Under the pieces are notes generated by a model, which did not search any database, was not told the origin of the DNA, and saw nothing but the letters and a program-made list of their open reading frames with translations. A stretch of DNA of 64,000 nt, from contig CBDCEX010000017.1 of assembly GCA_965216025.1 (NCBI GenBank), positions 124,001 to 188,000 on the forward strand, read 5' to 3'. Below are positions 25,518 through 34,728 of the stretch, piece after piece; the stretch's first letter is position 1; each line of letters begins with the position of its first letter. Source of the stretch: JADFQT01 sp965216025. GTDB taxonomy: Bacteria; Chloroflexota; Dehalococcoidia; Lucifugimonadales; UBA3495. The position numbers were made by a program, and so were the translations under genes.

Positions 25518-25933
25518 GGATTTTGCTCCTTCATGTTGCCCGAACTAACACACTGCCGATTGCCGAAGCAGACTCCGGGGTTTAGCTGAATGTAATTTTC
25601 ACCTTGGTATCAGTTTAGGCGGGTAAACTTGTTAATTGTTCCCAACCAAATTTCAATCTAGCCAAGGCGAACCTTAAGTTCAAAAGCTCCTGAATGCTAA
25701 TGGAAAGCATCCAGTGTGGCTTCGGTTTCCCTCCTGAGCTGTGAGCAGGATGAGACACGAGCAGAGGTGGAGTGGTAGTTGCCGGCCCGGCCCGGCGCTA
25801 TGTTATGGTGTTATACTGCTCTTGCCGTGCTGGATACAAGTTTCGGGCGGGCAGCCGGTGGATTAGTTACCGGGCAGCGGTAGTAGGGGGAATCTTGCTT
25901 CCACAATTCCGAGTCCAACAGGACGATGCCATC

Positions 25934-26971
25934 ATGGTTTCGGGAGATGACCTGAAAACCACGGTGGCGGCCGTATTGCAGAAGATGGGAGTGCCCGGTG
26001 AGGATGCCGAATTGGGCGCCGACGTGATGGTGCTTGCCGACCTAAGGGGTGTGGACAGCCACGGGGTATCCAACATGTTGCGCACCTACGTCAACGGCTA
26101 CACCAGCGGACAGATCAATCCCCGCCCCAACATGAGGGTAATTCGCGAAACCCCGAGCACTGCCAATCTGGATTCCGACCGGGGTTTGGGAATTATTACC
26201 GCCCCCAAGGGAATGGACCTGGCCATCAAAAAAGCCAAAGAGGTGGGCGTGGGAATGGTCACCCTGGGCAATGCCCGCCATCTGGGAATGGCTTCCTACC
26301 ACGCCATGCGGGCCCTGGAACACGACATGATTGGAGTCTGCATGACCAGCTGCCCGCCCCGGGTGCTGCCAACCTTCGGAGCCGAGCAACGCTTGGGCAC
26401 CAACCCCATAGCGGTGGCGGTGCCGGCCAACAAGGAGCCGCCCTTTGTTTTCGATGCGGCAACCAGCTCAGTGGCGGTGAACAAGATCGAAATCGCTCGC
26501 CGGTTGGGCGCCAAGCTCGAGCCGGGATGGCTGGCCGCCGAGGACGGCACCCCCATCATGGAAGAGGTGGACGTGCCTCAGACCTACAGCCTGCTACCTT
26601 TGGGAGGAACCCGGGAATTGGGCTCCCACAAGGGGTACGGACTCTCCTGCGTGGTGGATATACTGGCCGGCGTGCTCACCGGAGTAGGGTACGGTATGGT
26701 ACCGGGGAGGCCCAACTTTGGCCATTATCTCGCCGCCTACAGCATCGCCGGGTTTGATGACCCGACCCACTTTAAAGAGACGATGGACGAGTGGCTGCTG
26801 ATGTTGAAGAGCACCGCCCCGGCCCCGGGTCACGACCGGGTTATGGTCGCCGGGCAGCCCGAGGCCGAGATGGAGGTAATACGGCGGGGGGAGGGTATCC
26901 CTCTCCATGAAGAAGTGGTGGATTGGTTCCATGACGCCTGCGCCGAGCTGGCCATTCCCTGCGCCTTTTGA
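25934..26971 (+). CDS. Malate/L-lactate/ureidoglycolate dehydrogenase family (Ldh2) oxidoreductase
   Basis: A 345-residue NAD(P)-dependent dehydrogenase of the Ldh2 (YlbC/AllD/ComC) fold. Motifs: ADLRGVDSHGVSNMLRTY, KEVGVGMVTLGNARHLGMAS, RLGTNPIAVAVPA, LGSHKGYGLSCVVDILAGVLTG. It oxidises a 2-hydroxy acid; the exact substrate is unknown. The frame is open to 25772, but the ATG at 25934 gives the family's normal start and length, with AGGA about 10 bases upstream. An isolated gene, convergent with the hydrolase that follows. Confidence 0.9.
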   Translation: MVSGDDLKTTVAAVLQKMGVPGEDAELGADVMVLADLRGVDSHGVSNMLRTYVNGYTSGQINPRPNMRVIRETPSTANLDSDRGLGIITAPKGMDLAIKKAKEVGVGMVTLGNARHLGMASYHAMRALEHDMIGVCMTSCPPRVLPTFGAEQRLGTNPIAVAVPANKEPPFVFDAATSSVAVNKIEIARRLGAKLEPGWLAAEDGTPIMEEVDVPQTYSLLPLGGTRELGSHKGYGLSCVVDILAGVLTGVGYGMVPGRPNFGHYLAAYSIAGFDDPTHFKETMDEWLLMLKSTAPAPGHDRVMVAGQPEAEMEVIRRGEGIPLHEEVVDWFHDACAELAIPCAF

Positions 26972-27021
26972 TGCTTAACATGTCCAGGTGCATCCTGCGT
27001 CTGACTTAGGGTATTGGCCGG

Positions 27022-27810
27022 TCAAGAGCTAAAAAATTCGAGGGCGGTTTGGGCGAATTCCTCCGGCTTCTCAATCTGGGGTGAGTGACCGCAACTCTCG
27101 AAAATTACCAGGTCGGATCCGTGAATGGCTTCTTGATACAAATGGCCGCATTCCATTGGAACGAGACGATCTTCCCTCCCCCAGACAATACGGGTCGGGA
27201 AGCGCACTCTGGCTAATAGGGTGGACAACCGGGGGTCGTGCATATAGGGCTTCCAGCACAGCCTTACCGCCATCTCCCGGTCTCGCTCCGCCAGGGCTGC
27301 CTGCCCGGCAGTGGGAGTCTGACCGAAGATTTCATCGTACTCGGGCACCTGTTTGGCGTCGTGGAAGCTTAACTCAGCTATTTGGGCCGGAGCCATCAGG
27401 AATATGTCGGTTATTTCTCCCCTTTGCGGCTTGATGCCTACCGGGTCCACCAGCATCAATTTGCTGAAGGAATGCTGGCACATGACTGCCATCTCCGCGG
27501 CCAGCCAGCCCCCCATGGAAAAACCGATGCACCGCGCGCCCTCCAGACCCTGCTCTTCCTGGAACCAGGTATAAAAACAGGCCAGGTCTTGCATGTTCTG
27601 AATCCAGTCGGGCCGCTCGGAAGCTCCGAATCCCGGGTGGGTGGGCAGGTACACCGTATATTGTTCGGCCAGCGACTGCACGTATCTCAGCCAGCCCCGG
27701 TTGCCGCCGGAGCCGTGCAGCAGGAGCAGGGGTTCGCCCGACCCGCCCTTGAATAGCTGTATTTTGGTTCCACCAACCTGCACCAACTCTTCAGCAAAAT
27801 TGGCTGCCAT
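27022..27810 (-). CDS. Alpha/beta hydrolase
   Basis: A 262-residue alpha/beta hydrolase: oxyanion loop LLLLHGSGGN, nucleophile elbow GFSMGG (Ser), an acid in the VWGREDRLVP loop, and catalytic His in SCGHSPQIEKPEEF. Cytoplasmic; the substrate is unknown, with meta-cleavage product hydrolases, epoxide hydrolases and haloperoxidases all close in form. The start is ATG with AGGAGCTAGATATAT upstream. It is divergent from serA across about 210 bases. Confidence 0.87.
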   Translation of the reverse strand: MAANFAEELVQVGGTKIQLFKGGSGEPLLLLHGSGGNRGWLRYVQSLAEQYTVYLPTHPGFGASERPDWIQNMQDLACFYTWFQEEQGLEGARCIGFSMGGWLAAEMAVMCQHSFSKLMLVDPVGIKPQRGEITDIFLMAPAQIAELSFHDAKQVPEYDEIFGQTPTAGQAALAERDREMAVRLCWKPYMHDPRLSTLLARVRFPTRIVWGREDRLVPMECGHLYQEAIHGSDLVIFESCGHSPQIEKPEEFAQTALEFFSS

Positions 27811-28020
27811 ATATATCTAGCTCCTTGTGCGCGCAACGTCCGGGCTAACCCTGGACCGGGCTATCCCCCCGCCGCTTTGGGGTTCATACTAACATTTGGG
27901 CTGACTGGTGTCATACCCGATTTGCCGCTAGAATGAGTATCGCAATTCAAGGGTGGGCTAGACCGTATCACCGGTAGAAGCTGTCTCTTGGCTTATCCTT
28001 GTTAGTAATGGTGTAAAAAT

Positions 28021-29601
28021 ATGTCCCGAGTGTTAGTTGCCGACCCCATCGCTTCGGAAGGAGTGGAGCTGTTGGCATCCGGTGCAGATGTTGATGTAAA
28101 GCACGGTTTGAAGCCGCCGGAGCTGCTGGAGATCATAGGTTCCTACGACGCATTGGTGGTGCGGAGCGAAACCAAAGTCACCCCGGAGGTAGTGAAAGCA
28201 GCCAAGAATCTTCGAGTCATCGCGCGGGCCGGTATCGGGGTGGACAACATCAACCTGGAAGCGGCCACCGGCGCCGGTATCGCGGTGGTCAACGCACCTC
28301 TCGGTAACACGGTCGCGGCTGCCGAGCATACCATGGCCTTGATGCTGGCCCTGGCACGCAACGTGCCCCAGGCCTACCAGTCTCTGAAGCAGGGAGAGTG
28401 GAAGCGCAGCGCCTTCATGGGCATTGAAGTTCGGAATAAGGTACTGGGAGTCATTGGGCTGGGCCGGGTCGGCTCGGAGGTGTGCCGTCGGGCCCAGAGC
28501 TTCGGCATGCGACTGGTGGGATTCGATCCTTTCGTCGCGCCGGATTACGCCCGCCGGTTGGGCGTGGAGACCATGTCGCTGGATAAGCTACTGGAAGAGG
28601 CCGACTTCGTTACTCTGCATACCCCCCTCACGCCCAGCACCAGTAATCTGATTGGTCGCCGCGAGCTGGGTCTGCTGAAGCCCGGAGCTCGCTTGATCAA
28701 CGTGGCTCGGGGGGAACTGATCGACGAAGGGGCACTACTGGAGGCTCTGGACTCGGACCGCCTGGCCGGTGTGGCCCTGGACGTATTTGTCTCGGAGCCC
28801 CCGGCGGCAGACTCGCCCCTGGTGATGCACCCTAAGGTCCTGGCCACGCCCCACCTGGGAGCCTCGACCGAAGAAGCTCAGCGGGAGGTTGCGATAGAGG
28901 CCGCCGAACAGGTACTGGCCGTCCTGAGCGGGCATCCCGCGCGTAACACGGTTAACGCGCCGGTGTTGCCCCCGGAGGTGCACCAGCTGTTGGCCCCTTA
29001 TATCCCGGTGGGTACTCTGCTGGGCAAACTGCTCACCCACCTGGCGGAGGGCCAATTTGTCGGAGTTACCATCAACTACCAGGGGGAGATAGCCGGATAC
29101 GACACCTCCATGTTGCAGGCAGCGGTGTTGGAAGGATTGCTGGCGTCGGTCAGTTCGGAGCAAGTCAACCTGATTAATGCGCCCTTGTTGGCCAAACGGC
29201 GGGGTCTGGACATCACCGAGCAGAAAAATACGGCGTCTCAGGAATATTCCAGCCTGATCACCGCAACCCTGTCCACCACCGGCGACAGCATTACCCTCTC
29301 CGGCACCTCCCTACGGGAAGAGCCGCATATCGTTAAGGTCAACGATTACTGGTTGGACGTGGTCCCCTCAGTGCCTTACCTGTTGTTCGTGGATAACGCA
29401 GATCACCCCGGCTCAATTGGGGCCGTGGGCACCGTGGCCGGACGGAACAACATCAATATCAGCTTCATGGAAGTGGGCCGCCTCAGCCCCCGGGGCCGGG
29501 CCATGATGATAATCGGGTTGGACGACCCGGTACCGCCGGAAGTGCTGGCGGAGATCAACGCACTGCCCCAAATTTACGACGCCCGTTTGGTCAAGCTGTA
29601 A
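28021..29601 (+). CDS. serA: D-3-phosphoglycerate dehydrogenase SerA
   Basis: A 526-residue long-form SerA. It has the catalytic domain, NAD-binding GVIGLGRVGSE (GLGRVG at 146-151), VARGELIDEGAL, catalytic His in ATPHLGASTEEAQ, then the allosteric substrate-binding domain (LLGKLLTHLAEGQFVGVTI) and a C-terminal ACT domain (VDNADHPGSIGAVGTVAG). It makes 3-phosphohydroxypyruvate, the first step of serine synthesis, and the ACT domain suggests serine feedback. There is no clear Shine-Dalgarno before the ATG. glyA, which uses serine, is 20 kb away. Confidence 0.96.
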   Translation: MSRVLVADPIASEGVELLASGADVDVKHGLKPPELLEIIGSYDALVVRSETKVTPEVVKAAKNLRVIARAGIGVDNINLEAATGAGIAVVNAPLGNTVAAAEHTMALMLALARNVPQAYQSLKQGEWKRSAFMGIEVRNKVLGVIGLGRVGSEVCRRAQSFGMRLVGFDPFVAPDYARRLGVETMSLDKLLEEADFVTLHTPLTPSTSNLIGRRELGLLKPGARLINVARGELIDEGALLEALDSDRLAGVALDVFVSEPPAADSPLVMHPKVLATPHLGASTEEAQREVAIEAAEQVLAVLSGHPARNTVNAPVLPPEVHQLLAPYIPVGTLLGKLLTHLAEGQFVGVTINYQGEIAGYDTSMLQAAVLEGLLASVSSEQVNLINAPLLAKRRGLDITEQKNTASQEYSSLITATLSTTGDSITLSGTSLREEPHIVKVNDYWLDVVPSVPYLLFVDNADHPGSIGAVGTVAGRNNINISFMEVGRLSPRGRAMMIIGLDDPVPPEVLAEINALPQIYDARLVKL

Positions 29602-29715
29602 GAAATGGCCGGCAAAACAAATCTGCTGCACCATGAAACAGCCCGAATAAGCCAGGGTCAATAAGCAGAGTTTTCCCCGAAGTTTTCCCCGAAGTTTTCC
29701 AAGGAGGATGGATAC

Positions 29716-30765
29716 ATGGCGGATAGGATAGCGATAATGGGACCCGGGGCGGTCGGAAGCTACGTAGGAGCGTTTCTGGTCCAGTCTGGGGAGGATGTAA
29801 CCTTCATCGATATGTGGCCCGAGCATGTGGAAACCATGCGCAAGCAGGGGCTGCGGGCCAGCAACAGCATGGGTGACTTTACGGTGCCGGTTAAAGCGAT
29901 GCATCTGACCGACGCGCAGGGCATTACTGAACCCTTCGACTACGCATTCATCACGGTCAAGTCTTACGATACCGAATGGGCCACTCACTTCATCAAACGC
30001 TACGTCAAGCCTGAGGGATTTTTCATCTCGTTACAAAACTGCTGGAACGACCCGCTTATCGGCGGCATTGTCGGGAAGGACCGGGAGCTGGGATGCATCG
30101 CTTCCCATATTGAAGTGGCTTTGTGGGAACCTGGCCACGTCAATCGAGGTGGTGAATCCGGCCGGGATCACGGCCACACGGTGTTTCGGGTAGGCGAGCT
30201 GAATGGCCAGGTTTCGGACCGGGCGGAGAGGATCGCCCAAAAGCTGGACGTCATTGACGCCGCCTATTCCACCGACAACCTACCCGGCGAGCGGTGGGCT
30301 AAACTTTGCCAAAATGGCATGGGCAATGGCATATCCGCCATGTCTATCCTGGGTTCCCAGGATATGGCCGACAACGCCGATTGCCGGCGCATTCGGATTA
30401 ATCTGGCCAAAGAGGGAGCCCAGGTGGGGCTGACCCAGGGTCTCAAGGTAGTGGAGATTGGCGGCCAGTCTGCTGATTTCTGGGCCGACGCCGATAAGGG
30501 TGACGTCTTTGAAGAGCTAGACGATTTCATGGCTTCTCGCGGTGGTCCGGTGAACTGGTTGGCTTCCATGGCCCAGGACGTGCACAAGGGCCGCCATTCG
30601 GAGATCGACTTCATGAATGGGCTTATCTGCCAGAAGGGTCGGGAGTTTGGAGTGCCCACTCCTTATAACGACGCGATTGTCGAGGCCATGCACGGCATCG
30701 ACGACGGCTCCATCAAGCCCGACCCGTCCAACGTGGAGCGCATCGTTCGGGCGGTGGGCCAGTAG
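29716..30765 (+). CDS. Ketopantoate reductase (ApbA/PanE) family protein
   Basis: A 349-residue NADP-dependent reductase with the N-terminal Rossmann motif IMGPGAVGSYVGAFL and the ketopantoate-reductase pattern FITVKSYDTEWA and SLQNCWND. The C-terminal helical domain has LPGERWAKLCQNGMGN and ends in HGIDDGSIKPDPSNVERI. It could be PanE of coenzyme A synthesis, but the C-terminal half is atypical and paralogues with other substrates exist, so no symbol is given. The start is ATG with AAGGAGG upstream. A 12-base GTTTTCCCCGAA repeat precedes it. Confidence 0.8.
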   Translation: MADRIAIMGPGAVGSYVGAFLVQSGEDVTFIDMWPEHVETMRKQGLRASNSMGDFTVPVKAMHLTDAQGITEPFDYAFITVKSYDTEWATHFIKRYVKPEGFFISLQNCWNDPLIGGIVGKDRELGCIASHIEVALWEPGHVNRGGESGRDHGHTVFRVGELNGQVSDRAERIAQKLDVIDAAYSTDNLPGERWAKLCQNGMGNGISAMSILGSQDMADNADCRRIRINLAKEGAQVGLTQGLKVVEIGGQSADFWADADKGDVFEELDDFMASRGGPVNWLASMAQDVHKGRHSEIDFMNGLICQKGREFGVPTPYNDAIVEAMHGIDDGSIKPDPSNVERIVRAVGQ

Positions 30766-30801
30766 TCTAGATCCCCCGGAAGGATCACAGGAGGATCATC
30801 C

Positions 30802-31272
30802 GTGTTTATCAAAGTGGAGCCTGCCGGGTTTTTCATGCACACGGTCAAGATAATTTTCGACCTGGACTGTCCCAATTCAGAAGATGGGCCGGTTCGGGAA
30901 TACCTGTCCGAGCACGAGCTGGAGCCCCGCTACCGCTGGGATAATGAATTGGAAGGCAATCGCTGCGAGGTTCTGCAGTTTGGCGGGTGTTACCTGGGCA
31001 ACCATTTGCAGGGTATTGGTCAGATCCAGCGCAACGCCGTAGAGGTGGAGCTGCTGACGGAGGAGATCAGCAGGCATCTCGATTCGGTGCTGGACGGGCA
31101 GGCTCTCCGCCCGGCTCTTTTCACGGAAGAGCGGCGGCAGGCCGCGATTTGCGCCCTGGTAAGCGAGTTCCAACAAGAGTCGGCCTTCCAGCCCAACGAG
31201 CAGGGAGAGCTGACGGCAGTGTTGAAGGAGGCGGAGGTGCGTGCGGCAGTGCGGCGCGTGCTGGAGCTTTAG
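30802..31272 (+). CDS. Protein of unknown function
   Basis: A 156-residue soluble protein with GTG start and GGAGG 8 bases upstream. It has an opening strand (TVKIIFDLDC), a central GGCYLGNHLQGIG loop and a helical Arg/Glu-rich C-terminus. Cys and His residues are few and no catalytic pattern is clear; the family is not recognised. It follows the ketopantoate-reductase-like gene by 36 bases on the same strand and is probably cotranscribed. Confidence 0.65.
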   Translation: MFIKVEPAGFFMHTVKIIFDLDCPNSEDGPVREYLSEHELEPRYRWDNELEGNRCEVLQFGGCYLGNHLQGIGQIQRNAVEVELLTEEISRHLDSVLDGQALRPALFTEERRQAAICALVSEFQQESAFQPNEQGELTAVLKEAEVRAAVRRVLEL

Positions 31273-31315
31273 TCCGGGCTTTTTCGATTGTTGTCGCCGT
31301 GAAAAACCCTGGTTG

Positions 31316-31389
31316 TGGAGCGGGCGATGGGAATCGAACCCACGTGGCTAGCTTGGAAGGCTAGAGCTCTACCACTGAGCTACGCCCGC
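31316..31389 (-). tRNA. tRNA-Gly (anticodon TCC)
   Basis: On the minus strand: acceptor GCGGGCG/CGCCCGC, D arm AGCTCAGTGGTAGAGCT, anticodon arm CTAGC-CTTCCAA-GCTAG (anticodon TCC), T arm GTGGGTTCGATTCCCAT, discriminator T and encoded CCA. Confidence 0.95.
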
Positions 31390-31461
31390 TGGACCAGAGT
31401 GGCCAATGGTAATTATAGACTGACCGGGGATACGGGGCCATCCCCCCCGGCTCCGCTGTGG

Positions 31462-31728
31462 TTAAGACGGCTCCCCGGTGTGCTGGGCTTCCAGTTCGGT
31501 TGTGCTTTCCTCGTGCGCCTGAAGCTGGCGAGTCAATTCGTCCAACCGGTTGGTTAGATCCTTTTCCCGGTCGTGAAGGCGGCGAATTGTTCGATCCGCC
31601 ACGGCTATAAAGCCCAGCAGCATCAGAAACAGGATGGCGATAATTACGGGGTTGGCCGTAAGGGTGGCTATGGTGGTAAACACCACCGCGCAAACTACGA
31701 AGAGCGCGGTCATCTGATACTTTCGCAT
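31462..31728 (-). CDS. Small membrane protein with a coiled-coil tail
   Basis: An 88-residue protein from the ATG at 31728: two adjacent hydrophobic helices (TALFVVCAVVFTTIAT and PVIIAILFLMLLGFIAVA), then a charged coiled coil (DREKDLTNRLDELTRQLQAH) and acidic end. The frame is open to 31866, but the extra part has no membrane-protein character and crosses an AGGAGG. Function unknown; it resembles small DUF1049/LapA-like membrane proteins only in layout. Confidence 0.6.
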   Translation of the reverse strand: MRKYQMTALFVVCAVVFTTIATLTANPVIIAILFLMLLGFIAVADRTIRRLHDREKDLTNRLDELTRQLQAHEESTTELEAQHTGEPS

Positions 31729-31914
31729 CTGGGTTGGAAGCCTCCTGGGTCTAGCTGGCCCGGCCCAAGTATATTTAGCAAATTGTACGCCATCTGCCGG
31801 GCGCCCTGCGTTGCCAAGCCAGTCATTATTTAGGGGAGGAAAACCGGAACCCCGACCAAAATACACGGGACCAAAGTATCCGGCAGGTTGCTGCCGGGTC
31901 CTCGAAACGATTTA

Positions 31915-32092
31915 TTGCATTCCGAGTTTTCATGCTCTGGTGGAGCGCCAGCGAGGGATGAAAATGGATTCTCCTCGGCTCATGGTTCGACGGGCTCACC
32001 ACGAGCGGTAGGGATCCCGTTCGTCCTGAGGCTCTCGAAGGGCGAACGGGATATTTACAGAGTAGGAGCCCTTCGGCTCGACGGGATATTCT
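31915..32092. repeat. Dispersed 170-180-bp intergenic repeat, copy A
   Basis: This stretch matches 38370-38545 in order and orientation: GAGTTTTCATGCTC, GATGAAAATGGATTC, GGTTCGACGGGCTCACCACG, CCCGTTCGTCCTGAGG, TCTCGAAGGGCGAACGGG. It fills most of the gene-free gap 31729-32118. No protein-coding potential is apparent. Confidence 0.75.
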
Positions 32093-32118
32093 GAGATAGT
32101 TACATATTGTTGTGCGGA

Positions 32119-33000
32119 CTAGCCGCCGGCGAGGATCTTCTGGGCGGTGGAGCCGATGTCGGCGGGAGTGGGAATGATGGTGGCGCCGGCCTGCCGCAAA
32201 GCCTGGATCTTGGACTCGACACGGGCGCTTTCTCCGGTAATTATGGCGCCGGCGTGTCCCATCCGCTTACCCGGCGGCGCGGTGGCGCCAACTATTAGGG
32301 CGCAGAGAGGCTTGGTGAACTCTTCCTCGATGTAGACGGCGGCTTCCTGTTCCTTGGTGCCGCCGATTTCACCGATGAACACCACCAAGTCGGTCTCCGG
32401 GTCCTGCTGGAATAGGCGCAGCACGTCGACGAAGCTGGAACCGATGATGGGGTCTCCCCCGATTCCCACGCAGCTGGATTGACCGATGTCGAGGTCGCTC
32501 AGTTGTCCCACCGCTTCGTAGGTAAGGGTTCCGCTACGGGATACCACGCCCACCCGGCCCGGCCGGTGGATGCCGCCCGGCATTATGCCGATCTTGCAGC
32601 GGGCCCCCGGATTTATCATCCCGGGACAGTTGGGGCCGATGAGACGGGTCGGCATATTCTGGAGATACCGGCCTACCTTGACCATGTCCTGGACCGGTAT
32701 GCCCTCGGTTATACAGGCTATCAGAGGCACCCCGGCGTCGGCTGATTCTACAATGGCGTCGGCGGCGAAGGGCGGAGGCACGAAGATGAGGGATACGTCG
32801 GCTCCGGTTTCTTGAACCGCCTCCGCTACCGAATCGAAGACAGGAACCTCCTCATCGAATAGCTGTCCGCCCCTGCCGGGCGTGACCCCGGCCACAATCT
32901 GGGTGCCATAGGCCCGGCAAGCCCGGGCGTGAAAGCTGCCTTCTTGTCCGGTAATCCCCTGCACCAAAATTCGGGAGTTCTCGTCTACCAGTATTCCCAT
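32119..33000 (-). CDS. sucD: Succinyl-CoA synthetase alpha subunit SucD
   Basis: A 293-residue alpha subunit with the CoA-binding N-terminus (VQGITGQEGSFHARACRAYG), GPNCPGMINP, and the phosphohistidine loop KRMGHAGAIITG, normal length for SucD. With SucC it interconverts succinyl-CoA and succinate with NTP synthesis in the TCA cycle. The ATG at 33000 (GGAGC 11 bases upstream) is chosen over the open frame to 33099. It follows sucC by 137 bases on the same strand. Confidence 0.96.
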   Translation of the reverse strand: MGILVDENSRILVQGITGQEGSFHARACRAYGTQIVAGVTPGRGGQLFDEEVPVFDSVAEAVQETGADVSLIFVPPPFAADAIVESADAGVPLIACITEGIPVQDMVKVGRYLQNMPTRLIGPNCPGMINPGARCKIGIMPGGIHRPGRVGVVSRSGTLTYEAVGQLSDLDIGQSSCVGIGGDPIIGSSFVDVLRLFQQDPETDLVVFIGEIGGTKEQEAAVYIEEEFTKPLCALIVGATAPPGKRMGHAGAIITGESARVESKIQALRQAGATIIPTPADIGSTAQKILAGG

Positions 33001-33137
33001 CTCGGTTAAAGCTCCTATTGCAACCGGTAGTGAGGGGATTCGAGCCGCCGCCGCTTCGAATTCGCTCTGGATCTCAGGGCCGGCTCCGGCCAGGAGCAAG
33101 CCAGGCAGCCCCGGGTTTCCCGGCGGCTTATTGGGCG

Positions 33138-34292
33138 TCAGCCGGCCTGCTGTATGGCCTGCGCCGCGTCGGTCAGGGTGCTGGCAAAGGTAACCGACAG
33201 GCCCGAGTTAGCCAAGATATCTTTGCCTTCCTCCACGTTGGTGCCCAGCATTCGTACCACCAGGGGAAGCTGCGCCCCGCTCCGCTGGTAGGCCAAAACA
33301 ATCCCCCGAGCCGCGACGTCGCACCTCAGTATGCCTCCAAAGACATTCACCAAGACCCGAGTCACCTTGGGGTCGGAAAGGATGATGCCCACAGCCTTGG
33401 CTACCTTCTCTGCGTCGGCCCCGCCGCCCACGTCCAGAAAGTTGGCTGGCGCTGCGCCGGCGGCGCTGGCTACATCCAGAGTCGCCATCGCCAATCCCGC
33501 CCCATTGACCAGACAGCCTACATTGCCCTCCAAGTTGACATATGCTATGTCCTGGTCCGCGGCCTCGGCCTCCAGCTCGTCCTCCTGGGCCCGGTCTCTC
33601 AACTGTTGGAGATCGGTGTGGCGGAACAAGGATTCATCTTCAATGTCCATCTTGGCGTCCAGGGCCACCACCCTTCGGTCTCCGGTGATGATCAAGGGGT
33701 TGATTTCGATAAGAGAGCAGTCGTTGTCCGTGAAGATGCGGTAAAGCCGATTCATAACCTGGGCGGCAGGCCGGTTCAGCTCGGGCTCCAATCCCAACCG
33801 GGCGGCCAAACGTCGGGTTTGGTAGGGCATCAATCCCAACACCGGCTCTATCGGCTCGGTGTGGATACTCTCCGGGCTGGATGCGGCCACTTCCTCAATA
33901 TCCATTCCCCCGGAGGGGCTGCCGATCAGCACCGGCCCGCCAAATTCCCGATCGATGGTCAGAGCCAGGTATAGCTCACGCTGGATGTCCGCCAATTCTT
34001 CCACTAGCAAGGAGTTGACCGGAACGCCCTGGGGTCCTGATTGATGAGTCACCAGATTCTGTCCCAACAGGGCTTGGGCCTCGCGCGCGGCCTCCGCAAC
34101 GGACCGGACCAGCTTTATGCCGCCGGCCTTGCCCCGGCCCCCGGCGTGGACCTGGGCTTTAAGTACCGCAGCGCCGCCCAACTCTTTGGTAGCCTCTCCG
34201 GCCTCCTGCGGCGTGGACACCAGGATGCCCCGGGGTATGACGATACCATACCTGGAGAGGATCTCCTTGGCCTGGTATTCGTGTAGCTTCAT
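33138..34292 (-). CDS. sucC: Succinyl-CoA synthetase beta subunit SucC
   Basis: A 384-residue ATP-grasp subunit starting MKLHEYQAKEILSRYGI, with KAQVHAGGRGKAGGIKL, EINPLIITGD, LDAKMDIED, YVNLEGNVGCLVNGAGLAMAT and the C-terminal NVFGGILRCDVAARGIV. It is the partner of sucD. The frame is open 17 codons further, but the family start is the ATG at 34292. Upstream, 34293-34728 has no gene. Confidence 0.96.
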   Translation of the reverse strand: MKLHEYQAKEILSRYGIVIPRGILVSTPQEAGEATKELGGAAVLKAQVHAGGRGKAGGIKLVRSVAEAAREAQALLGQNLVTHQSGPQGVPVNSLLVEELADIQRELYLALTIDREFGGPVLIGSPSGGMDIEEVAASSPESIHTEPIEPVLGLMPYQTRRLAARLGLEPELNRPAAQVMNRLYRIFTDNDCSLIEINPLIITGDRRVVALDAKMDIEDESLFRHTDLQQLRDRAQEDELEAEAADQDIAYVNLEGNVGCLVNGAGLAMATLDVASAAGAAPANFLDVGGGADAEKVAKAVGIILSDPKVTRVLVNVFGGILRCDVAARGIVLAYQRSGAQLPLVVRMLGTNVEEGKDILANSGLSVTFASTLTDAAQAIQQAG

Positions 34293-34445
34293 GGACTTTC
34301 CCGAACTCTCCCGGACGGTCCCGCGGGTTTCCGCGCTTTGCATTCTCTTTTAAATCGGGGCCTTCGTCAATCTAATCTAGCCAATCTGATAGGCAGTCGC
34401 GAAGGGTCTACTTACTGGGCCTTGAGTTTATCGCTAAACAGGGAT

Positions 34446-34491
34446 GAAGAAGCCACTTTTTAAAAGGGGGATATAGGGGGATTTGGCTCTT
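34446..34491. repeat. Dispersed repeat in the sucC/hflC gap
   Basis: TTTTTAAAAGGGGGATATAG followed by GGGGATTTGG is an inverted relative of the repeat at 15938-15972. The rest of the 34293-34728 gap holds no gene that can be supported. Confidence 0.5.
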
Positions 34492-34683
34492 ACAAGTTAA
34501 GAACTTTCGTCAAGGAACAGTAATACCAAATCCGGACGAAGAGCGCATCTCCAGGTAATGCCGCTGATCTAGCCGGTAGGCGCACGGCCGTGCGCCCTTA
34601 GGAAATCACCAGGACTGGCGACTTTATGGCAGACTTCGTATAAACACCGGGAGGTTCAGCTGGCGAAGGGGAAGGCGCTGGAC

Positions 34684-34715
34684 CGGACGGACGGTTGTTC
34701 TCTACCGTCCGTCCG
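34684..34715 (-). terminator. Hairpin after hflC, likely terminator
   Basis: CGGACGGACGGT and ACCGTCCGTCCG form a perfect 12-bp stem with an 8-base loop, 14 bases past the hflC stop. No U-tract follows, so it may act as a stabilising 3' hairpin. Confidence 0.5.
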
Positions 34716-34728
34716 ATGTTTGGCTCGG

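Noticed and set aside
25772..25933. The N-terminal extension of the Ldh2-family protein
   Set aside because: These 54 residues precede the normal family start and lack conserved features.
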